Origin: Streptomyces microflavus | GTDB lineage: Bacteria; Actinomycetota; Actinomycetes; Streptomycetales; Streptomycetaceae | Assembly: GCF_014650075.1 (NCBI RefSeq) | Contig: NZ_BMUG01000007.1 | Span: forward strand, 248,001 to 312,000 | Length of the DNA: 64,000 nucleotides | Direction of reading: 5' to 3' | Shown here: positions 17,414 to 26,729 of the stretch, piece after piece | How the letters are laid out: every line of letters begins with the position of its first letter | How positions within the stretch are numbered: the stretch's first letter is position 1 | Program-made: the position numbers and the translations under genes | The notes under the pieces: generated by a model | Database searches by the model: none | What the model was told of the DNA's origin: nothing | The model's input: the letters and a program-made list of their open reading frames with translations, nothing else

Positions 17414-18861
17414 TCACGCCACGCGGGGGTGCGGCGTGCCGCGCCGTGCGGCCCCCAGGAGACCCCGTACGGACGTGGCCGCGCCGAGGGCGAGAATGCC
17501 CGCGGCGACCGACATCCCGAGCACCGCGTTGAGCGGCAGCGCGATCCCGATGCCGCCGCCGACCACCCACGCCATCTGGAGCAATGTCTCGGACCGGGCG
17601 AAGGCGGAGGTGCGGACCTCCTCGGGGACGTCCCGCTGGATCATCGCGTCCAGCGACAGCTTGGAGAGGGCCTGGGTGAACCCGGCGACCGCCCCGAGCG
17701 CGGCGACCGCCGCGGTGGAGAAGAAGACGGCGGCGAGCACCGCCGTGCCCAGGGCGAGCCCCAGCACCGTCGCGATGATCACCTCGGGGCCGCGCGCCCG
17801 GAGCCAGGCGCCCACCGCCGTACCGCAGGCGTTGCCGACCCCCGCCGACACGCCGACGATGGCGAGCGAGACGGCCGCGCTCTGGCCGGCCATCGGGTGC
17901 TCGCGCAGCAGGAACGCCAGGAAGAAGATCAGGAAGCCGGAGAGGGCCCGGTGCGCCGCGTTGGCCTGGAGGCCGTGGAACACCGACCCGCCGACGGACC
18001 GGAGACCGGGCGGGCGCTCCTTGGCGGGTTTCTCCCCGTTCCTGCGGAGCCCGTCCTTCCGGATCCCGTCCTTCCGCAGGCCCCTCGGCTTCGGGGCGGG
18101 GGCGGTACGGGTTCCTCGCCGTGCGGGTCGATCAGGCGGGCCCGGCGCTCGCCCTTGGCGGAGTCGACCTTGTGCGGCAGCGTGAAGGCGAGGAAGGTGC
18201 CCGCGATGAAGATCGCGCAGGCGCCGTAGAGCGGCCAGGCGGAGCCGATCGTCTGCAGCCCGGCCCCGATCGGGGCCGCCACCCCGGTGGCGAGCAGCCC
18301 CGCAAGGGTGACCCGGGAGTTGGCTTTGACCAGGGAGAACTTGGGTGGCAGCAGCCGTGGCACGACCGCGCTGCGCACCACGCCGTACGCCTTCGAGGAG
18401 ACCAGGACGCCCAGCGCGGCCGGATACAGCTCCAGGCCGCCGGTGGCGACCGCCCCCGACATGGTGATCGCCAGCAGGGCGCGGGCCAGCATCGCGCCCG
18501 CCATCGCGGCCCGGCGGCCGTGCGGCAGCCGGTCCAGCAGCGGGCCGATCACCGGGGCGAGCAGGGTGAAGGGGGCCATGGTGATGGCCAGGTAGAGGGC
18601 GACCCGCCCGCGCGCCTCGTCCGTCGGCACGGAGAAGAAGACCGTGGAGGCGAGGGCGACGGTGATCATGACGTCACCGGCGCCGTTCACCGCGTGCAGC
18701 TCGATGAGTTTTCCGAGGCCGGATTCACCGGCTCCGTGGGCGTGCGTCGCCTTGCGGATTCCCCGCGCCGTACCGGTGAACGGGGAGCGCAGGGCGCGAC
18801 CCGTCGCCCGTCCCGCCCTGCGGAGCGGGCCGGGACCGTCGTGCGACCTGGCGGCAGTCAC
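17414..18861 (-). pseudogene. MFS transporter interrupted by a one-base frameshift
   Basis: The N-terminal part, from the GTG at 18861 (VTAARSHDGPGPLRRAG), has about six membrane helices and runs in one frame to ...RRARLIDPHGEEPV. The remaining helices (VFHGLQANAAHRALSGFLIFF to the C-terminus at 17414) continue in another frame. The whole span is 1448 bases, exactly one short of a full codon count, and the switch falls in a G-rich run (GGGGCGGGGGCGG, 18093-18105). Restoring one base would give a 482-residue 12-helix permease. Either the gene is recently inactivated or the run carries a sequencing error. A CACTAT box six bases before the GTG suggests a leaderless start. Confidence 0.8.
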
Positions 18862-19333
18862 CCCGTCATAGTGCCCCAACCCTGGCCGGTATGAACGGTG
18901 ATCGGCCGGGGACTCGCGCGTGACGCCCTGTCGGACCAGCGGGCCCGGACGGGGCTGCGCAAGCCCCCCGGGGCGGGTGCGGCCGGATATAGGAGGGCCC
19001 GGGACACGCCTCGGGGCGGATGCCGGAGGGCCCGGGACACGCCTCCGGCCGGATGCAGGAGGGACGGATACGGCACGTTTGGGACGGGCAGGTGGGCGCG
19101 GAGCGGCGGAGAGGGTAGCGTGCGTAACGCGCCACCGGCGGTTGTTCTTGGCCGCGCGCCTCTCCGCGATCCCGCAGAATGGGTGGCAGAAGGCGCGCCC
19201 GAGGCAGGCACAACGGGTGTGGACGTCGACGCGGCCCCCAGGTCCGCTCCGCCCGCAACTGTCTGGCCGAAAACGGCAATCGTGCAGCAGCTGGCGCGCT
19301 CGTGAGACTGGCGTATGGAGAGAAGCGAGACCT
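18862..19333. other. Intergenic region with tandem 33-base repeat
   Basis: These 472 bases separate the divergent MFS and DUF3027 genes. No gene on either strand is convincing; open frames here are Arg/Gly/Pro-rich shadows. A repeat of period 33 starts at 18985, 19018 and 19051. The first two units share GGAGGGCCCGGGACACGCCT, and the third diverges after GGATGCAGGAGGG. Promoters for both flanking genes must lie here. The repeat may be an expansion in non-coding DNA or a cluster of binding sites. Confidence 0.5.
18985..19079. repeat. Tandem 33-base repeat, about 2.7 copies
   Basis: Units begin with GGAT at 18985, 19018 and 19051. The first two are nearly identical over GGAGGGCCCGGGACACGCCT; the third keeps only its first half. 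Each unit contains the palindrome GGGCCC, so it could form small hairpins. No function is evident. Confidence 0.6.
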
Positions 19334-20263
19334 GTGAGTGCTGCGACGACGCGAAGCCGTACGGCCCGTACCCCCGTTCCTGACCGCCTGTGTGCCGAGG
19401 CGGTAGACCTCGCACGCGCGGCGGCGGAGGAAGCCGCCGCGCCCGGCGTGGTCGGTGAGCATGTCGGTGTGGTCTCCGAGGGGGACCGCGTCGTCACGCA
19501 CTACTTCGAGTCCAAGGATTTCGGCTACCGGGGCTGGCGCTGGGCCGTGACCGTCGCGCGGGCCTCCCGCGCGAAGAACGTCACCCTGGACGAAACGGTG
19601 CTGCTGCCCGGGGCCGACGCGATCCTGGCACCGGAGTGGGTGCCGTGGAGCGAGCGGCTCCGCCCGGGTGACATGGGCCCCGGGGACCTGCTGCCGACCG
19701 AGTCGGAGGACCTGCGCCTGGAGCCCGGCTGGACCGGGGAGGACGAGCCGCCGCCGAACTCGGTCGTCTCCGAGGAGCTGGCCGAGCTGGTCGACTCGGA
19801 GGACGCGGAGCTGACGGACCGGCCGGTGGCCGTGACCACCCGTGGCTCCATCGCCTCCGTGGCCGAGGAGCTGGGTACGCGGCGGGCGCGGGTGCTGTCG
19901 CGGTACGGGCTGTACGAGGCGGCGGACCGCTGGGACGAGGCGTTCGGCCCGAAGACCCCGATGGCGCAGGCCGCGCCGGCCACGTGTGTGAGCTGCGCGT
20001 TCCTGATCCCGATGGCGGGCTCGCTGAAGCAGGCCTTCGGGGTGTGCGCCAACGAGTTCGGCCCGGCGGACGGGCATGTGGTGTCGCTGGCGTACGGGTG
20101 CGGGGGGCACTCGGAGGCGGCGGTGATGCCGAAGCCGGTCAAGCCGGCGGCGCATGCGCTGGACACCATGCGGGTGGACGAGTACGCGCTCCGCCCCGAG
20201 CGCGATGGGGGTTCGGTGCCGTCCGAGGCCGACGGTGCGTCGGAGGACTTGGGCCACTCGTAG
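19334..20263 (+). CDS. DUF3027 family protein
   Basis: A 309-residue actinobacterial DUF3027 protein from the GTG at 19334, preceded by GGAGAG. Its N-terminal domain has VGEHVGVVSEGDRVVTHYFE and the conserved GYRGWRWAVTVARA and ILAPEWVPWSERLRPGDMGPGDLLP motifs. A central acidic linker follows. The C-terminal part holds a CVSCAFLIPMAGSL / CANEFGPADG / YGCGGHSE cysteine set that could bind a metal. Function is not established. It is followed by a palindromic repeat cluster and then by the large GHKL-type ATPase gene on the same strand. Confidence 0.85.
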   Translation: MSAATTRSRTARTPVPDRLCAEAVDLARAAAEEAAAPGVVGEHVGVVSEGDRVVTHYFESKDFGYRGWRWAVTVARASRAKNVTLDETVLLPGADAILAPEWVPWSERLRPGDMGPGDLLPTESEDLRLEPGWTGEDEPPPNSVVSEELAELVDSEDAELTDRPVAVTTRGSIASVAEELGTRRARVLSRYGLYEAADRWDEAFGPKTPMAQAAPATCVSCAFLIPMAGSLKQAFGVCANEFGPADGHVVSLAYGCGGHSEAAVMPKPVKPAAHALDTMRVDEYALRPERDGGSVPSEADGASEDLGHS

Positions 20264-20580
20264 GGCGCCCCGTTCAGCCCGTCCGGCGTTTGAGGACGGA
20301 ACCGTCGATGGGGTGTCGGGTGCCTCTGCGGGGGTGCAGTGCCTCAGGGCCTTGATTTTCTGCGCGCCCACCCCGGCCAAGGGTTCCGTCCTCAAACGCC
20401 GGACGGGCTGGGTGGGCAAGGGGTCCGTCCTCAAACGCCGGACGGGCTGGGGGTAGCCCGGACGGGCTTGGGGTGGCCGCCGCAGTGGGTTGGGGGCCTG
20501 GGCCGCGTGCGCGGTACCTTCGGGCGCACACTGGGCGGCACAGGCACGCCACCCACACCACGGCGGACGGAGTCGACAGC
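20264..20580. other. Intergenic region carrying three Streptomyces palindromic repeats
   Basis: The 317 bases between the DUF3027 and ATPase genes hold no gene. They contain one forward and two reverse copies of a short palindromic repeat (listed separately) plus a degenerate fourth piece near 20456-20472. The forward and first reverse copy can pair as a stem of more than 20 bases. The last ~100 bases contain the GGACGGAG ribosome site for the gene at 20581. Confidence 0.6.
20275..20450. repeat. Cluster of interspersed CCGTCC-N9-GGACGG palindromes
   Basis: A ~26-base element occurs forward at 20275-20300 and in reverse orientation at 20384-20411 and 20423-20450. Its core is CCGTCC, then GGCGTTTGA, then GGACGG, so each copy alone can fold into a six-base-pair hairpin. 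Copies in opposite orientation can form a much longer stem. The two reverse copies are near identical, including flanking GGGCTGGG. From memory, this element recurs between genes throughout Streptomyces chromosomes. It may act as a terminator or mRNA-end element here. Confidence 0.7.
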
Positions 20581-23500
20581 GTGAGCATGAATGCGACCGA
20601 GGGGGCCGATCCGTTCGGGACGGCACGGCTGCGGCGCGGCGTGCTCGACGCCTGGGGCGCCGGCCCCGCCCGCTTCCGGGAGGACGCCAACGCCGAGGAG
20701 GACCTCGCCCTCGGCGGCTACCGCGACCGCCTCGTCATCGAGCTGGCCCAGAACGCCGCCGACGCCGCCGCCCGCGGAGGCGTCCCCGGCAGGCTCCGCC
20801 TCACCCTGCACCCCGCCGCCCCCGGCGACCCCGACGGACGCTGCGTCCTGGCCGCCGCCAACACCGGCGCCCCCCTGGACGCCACCGGCGTCGAGTCCCT
20901 CTCCACCCTCCGCGCCTCCGCCAAGCGCGAGGGCCACGAGTCCGCCGTGGGCCGGTTCGGCGTCGGGTTCGCCGCCGTCCTCGCGGTCAGCGACGAGCCC
21001 GCCGTGCTCGGCCGCCACGGCGGCGTCCGCTGGTCCCTGGCCGAGGCCCGCGAGATGGCCCGGAACGCGGCCGTCGGCTCCCCCGGCCTCGGCGACGAGC
21101 TGCGCCGCCGCGACGGCCACGTACCGATGCTGCGCCTCCCGCTGCCCGCCGAGGGCACCGCACCCGACGGGTACGACACCGTCGTCGTGCTGCCCCTGCG
21201 CGACGGCACCGCCGAGGACCTGGCCGCCCGGCTGCTGGCCGCCGTGGACGACGCGCTGCTGCTCACCCTGCCGGGCCTGGCCGAGGTCGTCATCGAGACC
21301 CCGGACGGGGTACGGACCCTGAGCCGCTCGGCCCACGGCCCGTACACGCACATCGACGACTCCGCGCAGGGCCTGCACCGCTGGCGCACCGTCTTCCACC
21401 ACGGCCCGGTCGAGCCGGCCCTGCTCGCCGACCGCCCGGTCGAGGAGCGGCTGCGCCCCCACTGGTCGGTGACCTGGGCGGTCCCGGTGGACGAGTCCGG
21501 GGCGCCGCTCCGCCCCCGTACCGCCCCGGTCGTCCACGCCCCGACCCCCACCGACGAACCCCTCGGCATCCCCGCCCTGCTCATCGCCTCCCTCCCCCTG
21601 GACACCGCCCGCAGGCACCCCGCACCGGGGCCGCTGACGGACTTCCTGGTGGAGCGGGCGGCCGACGCGTACGCGGAGCTGCTGGGCGCCTGGCAGCCGG
21701 TGTCGACCGGCACCATCGACCTGGTACCCGGGCCGCTCGGCAAGGGCGGCCTGGACGGGGCCCTGCGCGGCGCGATCCTGGCCCGGCTGCCCCGGGTGGC
21801 GTTCCTGGAGCCCGCCGCGCCCCGGGACCCCGAGGCCGAGCAGAGCTGGGCGGACGACTGGGAGCAGGACCGGGACCGGGACCGTACGGACGACACCACC
21901 GGCCTGCGGCCCGTGGAGGCCGAGGTGGTCGAGGGCGTCGGGGCCGAGACCGTACGGGTCCTCGCCGAGGTGCTGCCCTGTCTGCTGCCCGCAGGACTGG
22001 AGCGCCGCCCCGAGCTGCGCACCCTCGGCGTCGCCCGCGTCCCCCTCACCGAGGCGATCGACCGCCTCGCCGGACTTGAGCGCGACCCCGCCTGGTGGCA
22101 CCGGCTCTACGACAGCCTCGCGGGCATCGACCCCGACCGGCTCTCCGGCCTCCCGGTCCCGCTCGCCGGTGACCCGGAGGACGAGCAGGCGGGCCGCCCG
22201 CCGCGCACCACCATCGGCCCCCGCCAGGTGCTGCTGCCCCTCCCGGACGCCCTCACCGGCCCCGTGCTCGCCCGTCTCTCCCGGCTCGGCCTCAAGGTCG
22301 CCCACCCGGACGCCGCCCACCCGCTGCTGGAGAAGCTCGGGGCCCTGCCGGCCACGCCGCGCGCCGTGCTGACGACCCCTCAAGTGCGGGCGGCGGTCGC
22401 CGGATCGCTGGACGCGGGGGAGATCTGGGACGAGGACGCGCTCGACGGCGACGAGCTGGCGGAGACCGTCCTCACCCTCGTACGCGACGCCGAACTGGCC
22501 CCGGGCGACGAGCCCTGGCTCAGTGCGCTGGCCCTCCCCGACGAGGACGGCGAACCGGCCCCGGCCGGTGAACTCGTCCTTCCCGGATCCCCGTTCGCGC
22601 AGATCATGCGGGAAGGTGAACTCGCCGTCGCCGACGAGGAACTGGCCGACCGCTGGGGCGAACAGCCGCTCACCGCCTGCGGGGTGCTCGCCACGTTCGC
22701 CCTCGTACGGGCCACCGATGTCGTCCTGGACCCGGACGAACTGGAGCCCCGCGACAGCGACTTCGCCGAACCCGACGACGCCGGGCTGCTGGACGCCGTC
22801 GACGTGTGGTGCGAGGACCTCCTCGACCAGCTGCCCGAGACCCCGGTGCCGCCGGTCGCCACCGAGATCGTCGCCGTACGGGATCTGGACCTGGTGGACG
22901 ACGACGCCTGGCCGCAGGCGCTCGCCATGCTGGCCCGGCCCCCGCTGCGCGACGCCCTGACGCAGCCGGTGCGGGTGCTGCTGCCGGACGGGACGACGCA
23001 GTCCGTGCGCCCGTACACCGCGTGGTGGCTGCGCGACCACCCGGTGCTGGACGGCCGCCGCCCCGCCGGACTGCGCTCGGCCGGCGGTGACCCGGTCCTG
23101 GCCGGGCTGTACGACGCGGTGGACGCCACCGGCTTCGACGACGCCCAGGTGCTGCGGGCCCTCGGGGTGCGCACCTCGGTCGCCGCCCTCCTGGACGAGC
23201 CGGGCGGTGCGGCCGAGCTGCTGGGCCGGCTGGCCGACGAGGACCGCCCCGTCACCCCCGTACAGCTGCACGCGCTCTACACGGCCCTCGCCGAACTCGA
23301 CCCGGACCAGGTGACGTTGCCGGACGAGCTGCGGGCGGTGGTGGACGGGGAGGTGACGGTGGTCGACGCGGCGGACGCCGTGATCGCGGACGCCCCGGAC
23401 GTGCTGCCGCTGACGGAGGGCCTGCCCCTGCTGCCCGTAGCGCCTTCCCGGGCGGCCGAGTTGGCCGAGCTGCTCCAGGTGCGGCGGCTCGGCGAGACGA

Positions 23501-23796
23501 TCGAGGCGGGCGTCACCAGTGAGGGCGAGGAGCACCGCGTACCGGATTCCGTCCGCGTCCTGCTCGGCCCCGCCACCCCGGACACGTACATCGAGCACCC
23601 CGAACTCCGCGCGGGCGGCGTGGAACTGGACTGGCGCCGAACCCAGGACGGGGTCGTCCACGCCTCCACCCTGGAGGGCGTGGCGGCCGGCCTGGCGTGG
23701 GCGGCGGGCCAGTGGCCCCGCCGCTTCGAGGTCGCGGCCCTGCTGGAGGACCCGTCCCGCACGCAGGAGCTGGCGCGGGACCGCTGGTTCGACTGA
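20581..23796 (+). CDS. Large GHKL/sacsin N-terminal-type ATPase
   Basis: A 1071-residue protein from the GTG at 20581, with GGACGGAG eight bases upstream. The N-terminal ~220 residues form a GHKL (Hsp90/sacsin-like) ATP-binding fold: N-box ELAQNAADAAARGG with the metal-binding Asn58, NTGAPLDATGVESLSTLRASAK, and the G2 box GRFGVGFAAVLAVS around residue 127. The remaining ~850 residues are acidic, contain no second enzymatic motif I recognise, and probably form repeated scaffold-like domains as in sacsin-type proteins. A chaperone-like or nucleic-acid role has been suggested for relatives but not shown. It follows DUF3027 on the same strand. Confidence 0.8.
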   Translation: MSMNATEGADPFGTARLRRGVLDAWGAGPARFREDANAEEDLALGGYRDRLVIELAQNAADAAARGGVPGRLRLTLHPAAPGDPDGRCVLAAANTGAPLDATGVESLSTLRASAKREGHESAVGRFGVGFAAVLAVSDEPAVLGRHGGVRWSLAEAREMARNAAVGSPGLGDELRRRDGHVPMLRLPLPAEGTAPDGYDTVVVLPLRDGTAEDLAARLLAAVDDALLLTLPGLAEVVIETPDGVRTLSRSAHGPYTHIDDSAQGLHRWRTVFHHGPVEPALLADRPVEERLRPHWSVTWAVPVDESGAPLRPRTAPVVHAPTPTDEPLGIPALLIASLPLDTARRHPAPGPLTDFLVERAADAYAELLGAWQPVSTGTIDLVPGPLGKGGLDGALRGAILARLPRVAFLEPAAPRDPEAEQSWADDWEQDRDRDRTDDTTGLRPVEAEVVEGVGAETVRVLAEVLPCLLPAGLERRPELRTLGVARVPLTEAIDRLAGLERDPAWWHRLYDSLAGIDPDRLSGLPVPLAGDPEDEQAGRPPRTTIGPRQVLLPLPDALTGPVLARLSRLGLKVAHPDAAHPLLEKLGALPATPRAVLTTPQVRAAVAGSLDAGEIWDEDALDGDELAETVLTLVRDAELAPGDEPWLSALALPDEDGEPAPAGELVLPGSPFAQIMREGELAVADEELADRWGEQPLTACGVLATFALVRATDVVLDPDELEPRDSDFAEPDDAGLLDAVDVWCEDLLDQLPETPVPPVATEIVAVRDLDLVDDDAWPQALAMLARPPLRDALTQPVRVLLPDGTTQSVRPYTAWWLRDHPVLDGRRPAGLRSAGGDPVLAGLYDAVDATGFDDAQVLRALGVRTSVAALLDEPGGAAELLGRLADEDRPVTPVQLHALYTALAELDPDQVTLPDELRAVVDGEVTVVDAADAVIADAPDVLPLTEGLPLLPVAPSRAAELAELLQVRRLGETIEAGVTSEGEEHRVPDSVRVLLGPATPDTYIEHPELRAGGVELDWRRTQDGVVHASTLEGVAAGLAWAAGQWPRRFEVAALLEDPSRTQELARDRWFD

Positions 23797-23807
23797 GGAG
23801 CGCTGAA

Positions 23808-23836
23808 AGGGCGGTGGTCGTGATGACCACCGCCCT
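23808..23836. terminator. Bidirectional hairpin terminator
   Basis: A perfect 12-base-pair stem (left arm AGGGCGGTGGTC, right arm its complement) around loop GTGAT. It lies between the convergent ATPase gene and the large secreted-protein gene and can serve both. Confidence 0.75.
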
Positions 23837-23952
23837 CTCAGCCGGTCTGCCGGTGCGGTCGGCGGATCCCGGTCCGGGGATCCGGTCTGTGGATCAGGAC
23901 CATGGAACCGGTCCGCTCGGACCCTTCATGCGGTCTGCTCGTCCGGTACGGC

Positions 23953-26532
23953 TCAGTTCACGTCGACGTGGTCCGCCGCCGATGAGGCCGCGGTGGCGGC
24001 GGGAGTCGCGGTGAAGTTCCAGCGCCAGTCACCGTCCTTCCACGCCTTGAGTGTCGTCGTCACCGCTCCATCGGCGCCGCTGGTGACGGTCCTGACGTCC
24101 GACCAGGCCGTCGTACTGGCCTGACGGAACTGGAGGGTGACCGGCTGACCGGCGTAGCCGACGTAGCCCTCCTCGGTCCAGTCGCTCCCGGTGAGCCGGC
24201 TGGTGACGGTGAGGTCACCGCCCGCGGTGACCGGCTCGGGCGTGGCGTCGGCAGGGGTGAGTACGGTCTTGCGCATCATCCGGAACGCCCCGGCCGCCTG
24301 CTGGTCGGCCACGCCCTTTCCGTCGTTGGCGCGTGCGGTCGCGGCCACCTTCCACACGCCTGCCAGCCGGTTGTCGCCGAGCTCTGCGTGCGGGGCCAGG
24401 GAGACAAGGCCCGAGCAGGTGGAGGTGGTCGCGTCCAGCGGCCGGCAGTAGGCCGTGCTACTGGCGAGAACGGCGTCGGGCTTGTCGTAGGCGCCCTGGT
24501 ACAGAAGGAAGGTGCCGCCGGCGATCCCGGACGGATCGGTGGCGGTGAACCCGACGGGGAACACCGCCGTCGACCCGTGGACCATGGAGTCCAGGACGAC
24601 CGGCTTGTTCTCGTTGACGGTGACCCCGGAGACGGCCGTTGCGCCCGCCGTCTGCGGAGGCAGCGTCACGCCCGCCGGGCCGGCGAAGGCGCGGGACACC
24701 GTCTGGCGGACGGTGTTGCCGGTCCGTTCGTCGGAGCCGGTGGCGCGGAGCGAGACGTACCGGGTGTTCTGTGGGACGGGCACCTCGCCCTCCGCGGTGG
24801 CCGAGGTGCCGTCGACCGCTATCGGAGTCCACGTCGTCCCGCCGTCGACCGAGAACTCCAGGCCGCGGAGCCGGGGGGTGCCTTCCGGCGCGTGCACGGT
24901 GGCGATGACCCGGGAAGGTGTGGGGCCGGTCTCGTTGCGCAGTCCGAGTCCGCTGACCCGGAAACCGATGTCGGGAAGTTCCTGGTCGGTCCGGGTCGTC
25001 GCCGTCCCGGAGGTGAAGCTCCACTCGGTGATCAGCTTGTCCGAGAGCCGGGAGAAGGGCGTGTCGCCGCCCCGGGTCACCGTGCGGACCAGTTCGTATG
25101 TGTCCTGGCCGGGCGGCATCTTCAGAGTCACCGGGGTCCGCGCGGGTTTTCCGGTCACCTCGGCGATCGTCTCCTCGTGCGCGCTCAAGCGGTAGGACTG
25201 GGTGGCCTCGTTGTCGTGCCCGAGGGTGCCGTCGCTGTCGCTGAACGAGAACGGACCGTGGAGCGAGAGGTTGTCACGGAGGCGGAGGGCGCTGAACTTC
25301 CTACCGCCGTTCAATGCGTACGGTGCCCTGCCGATCGTCTCCCCCCGCTGTACCCCCTTCTGCAGAGTGCGGTCCGGGAGTCCGAACGTGTGGGGCCCGT
25401 ACCCGGCGTTCCGGGAGAAGGCCTGCCCGGGGGTGACGTACTCGGTGAGCACGTCCGCGACCGGCACCGGCGTCGACAGGTAGACACCGCCGAAGGGGTT
25501 CTTCGGAGTTGTCTCCAGGAAGGCGCTGCGGTATTGGCCGCCGCCCCGCACCGTCAACTCGGTCTCGGCCAGGTCCGCCTGCCTGACTTCGGCGACCGGG
25601 GTGGCCGGGACGGTTCGCTCGAAGGTGTGGAAGAGGTCGTACCGCACCAGGCTGGGGCGCTGCGAGGTCGCTCCCTTCCTCCCGTGCACCTCGTGGATGT
25701 GCAGGGCGCTGCCCGAGGCGATGAACGGGGTGACGAAGACCCGGCTGCGCCAGCCGCCCGCGTATCCGATGCTGTCCCCGTTCGGGAGCGACGCCGAGAC
25801 GACGCCGGTCGTACGGGTCACGCTCGGGTCGTCGGTCCGGATGCCCGTCTCCTTGGCGCCTGCCTGGTCGAAGGCGACCTTGACCGCGGCCGACGTCACC
25901 TTGAAGGACCTGGCGAGCAGGTAGTCGGGCTGGTCGTAGCCGCCGTACATCGCCAGGGCGAAGTAGTTGCCGGGCGGCAGGGAGGCTGTGCCCTTGAGCG
26001 CGAACTGCTCCGTCTCGACGTTGTACGGCTGCCAGGTCGTGCTGTCCCACACCCGCATGATCGGGGTGGTGTCCTGGACGGCGTTGGCCACTGAGAAGGT
26101 CACCGGGTACTCGGCGGCGGAGGACCTGGCAGTGCCGCTCCGCTTCGCCGACGAGGTGCCTGCCGACGGGCCGTCAAGGGGCGTCGTGGTCGGGGTGACG
26201 CGGCCGGGCCGGCCGGTCGGCAGCACGGTCAGTTCGTCGCCGGAGAGCGCGTAGGCGTACCGCCCGGTGGGGCCGCCGTCCTTCGGCACGATCCGGAAGC
26301 TCGGCTTCGCTGTGCCCTCTCCGGGCAGCAGTTCCAGCCGCTCGCCGCTCGCGAGCGTGGTGGCGGTGACGGCCGTCGGCGCTTCCGGGCCGGTGCCGAT
26401 GGGGGCCGCCGCCGCCTCGGGCGCAAACAGGACCGCCGCCGCGATCAGGGCGCCCGTCATGGTTCCCGCCGTCGCTTCGTGGGCCGTCCGTCGCCCTCGG
26501 CCGGCATGGCCGGTGCTGCGTATGTGTGTCAT
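23953..26532 (-). CDS. Large secreted protein with C-terminal module shared with the tandem small secreted genes
   Basis: An 859-residue exported protein. A twin-basic, Arg-rich N-terminus and hydrophobic helix (GALIAAAVLFA) end in PEAAAAP, a likely signal-peptidase site. The body is beta-rich with no catalytic motif recognised. The last ~235 residues (VTVNENKPVVLDSMVHGSTA, then ATDPSGIAGGTFLLYQG, then WKVAATARANDGKG, then TPEPVTAGGDLTVTSRLTGS and WRWNFTATPA, ending DHVDVN) align with the mature parts of the three small genes at 26730, 27744 and 28834. The ATG at 26532 follows GGGAGGAC. It is divergent from that cluster across about 200 bases. Function unknown; possibly a cell-surface or binding protein. 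Confidence 0.75.
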   Translation of the reverse strand: MTHIRSTGHAGRGRRTAHEATAGTMTGALIAAAVLFAPEAAAAPIGTGPEAPTAVTATTLASGERLELLPGEGTAKPSFRIVPKDGGPTGRYAYALSGDELTVLPTGRPGRVTPTTTPLDGPSAGTSSAKRSGTARSSAAEYPVTFSVANAVQDTTPIMRVWDSTTWQPYNVETEQFALKGTASLPPGNYFALAMYGGYDQPDYLLARSFKVTSAAVKVAFDQAGAKETGIRTDDPSVTRTTGVVSASLPNGDSIGYAGGWRSRVFVTPFIASGSALHIHEVHGRKGATSQRPSLVRYDLFHTFERTVPATPVAEVRQADLAETELTVRGGGQYRSAFLETTPKNPFGGVYLSTPVPVADVLTEYVTPGQAFSRNAGYGPHTFGLPDRTLQKGVQRGETIGRAPYALNGGRKFSALRLRDNLSLHGPFSFSDSDGTLGHDNEATQSYRLSAHEETIAEVTGKPARTPVTLKMPPGQDTYELVRTVTRGGDTPFSRLSDKLITEWSFTSGTATTRTDQELPDIGFRVSGLGLRNETGPTPSRVIATVHAPEGTPRLRGLEFSVDGGTTWTPIAVDGTSATAEGEVPVPQNTRYVSLRATGSDERTGNTVRQTVSRAFAGPAGVTLPPQTAGATAVSGVTVNENKPVVLDSMVHGSTAVFPVGFTATDPSGIAGGTFLLYQGAYDKPDAVLASSTAYCRPLDATTSTCSGLVSLAPHAELGDNRLAGVWKVAATARANDGKGVADQQAAGAFRMMRKTVLTPADATPEPVTAGGDLTVTSRLTGSDWTEEGYVGYAGQPVTLQFRQASTTAWSDVRTVTSGADGAVTTTLKAWKDGDWRWNFTATPAATAASSAADHVDVN

Positions 26533-26729
26533 CGAATCAAGTCCTCCCACCCCAGAGGCCGGTGGATCTCCTCCAGCCATCCGTGATCTTCCCAAGAAAT
26601 CTACGAATGTTCGCAACTGTTTACACGATTCGGCTGTCTGTTCATGCGAGTCAGCAGACTCACCGACCACATGGGACCTAGCCGGCCGCAGATCGTGCCG
26701 CGGGCCCCCTTTCTCCACTTGGGGAACAC

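Noticed and set aside
20431..23661. A 1076-codon open frame antisense to the GHKL ATPase gene
   Set aside because: Third-position GC bias of the sense gene makes long antisense frames; translation is Gly/Arg/Val-rich without motifs.
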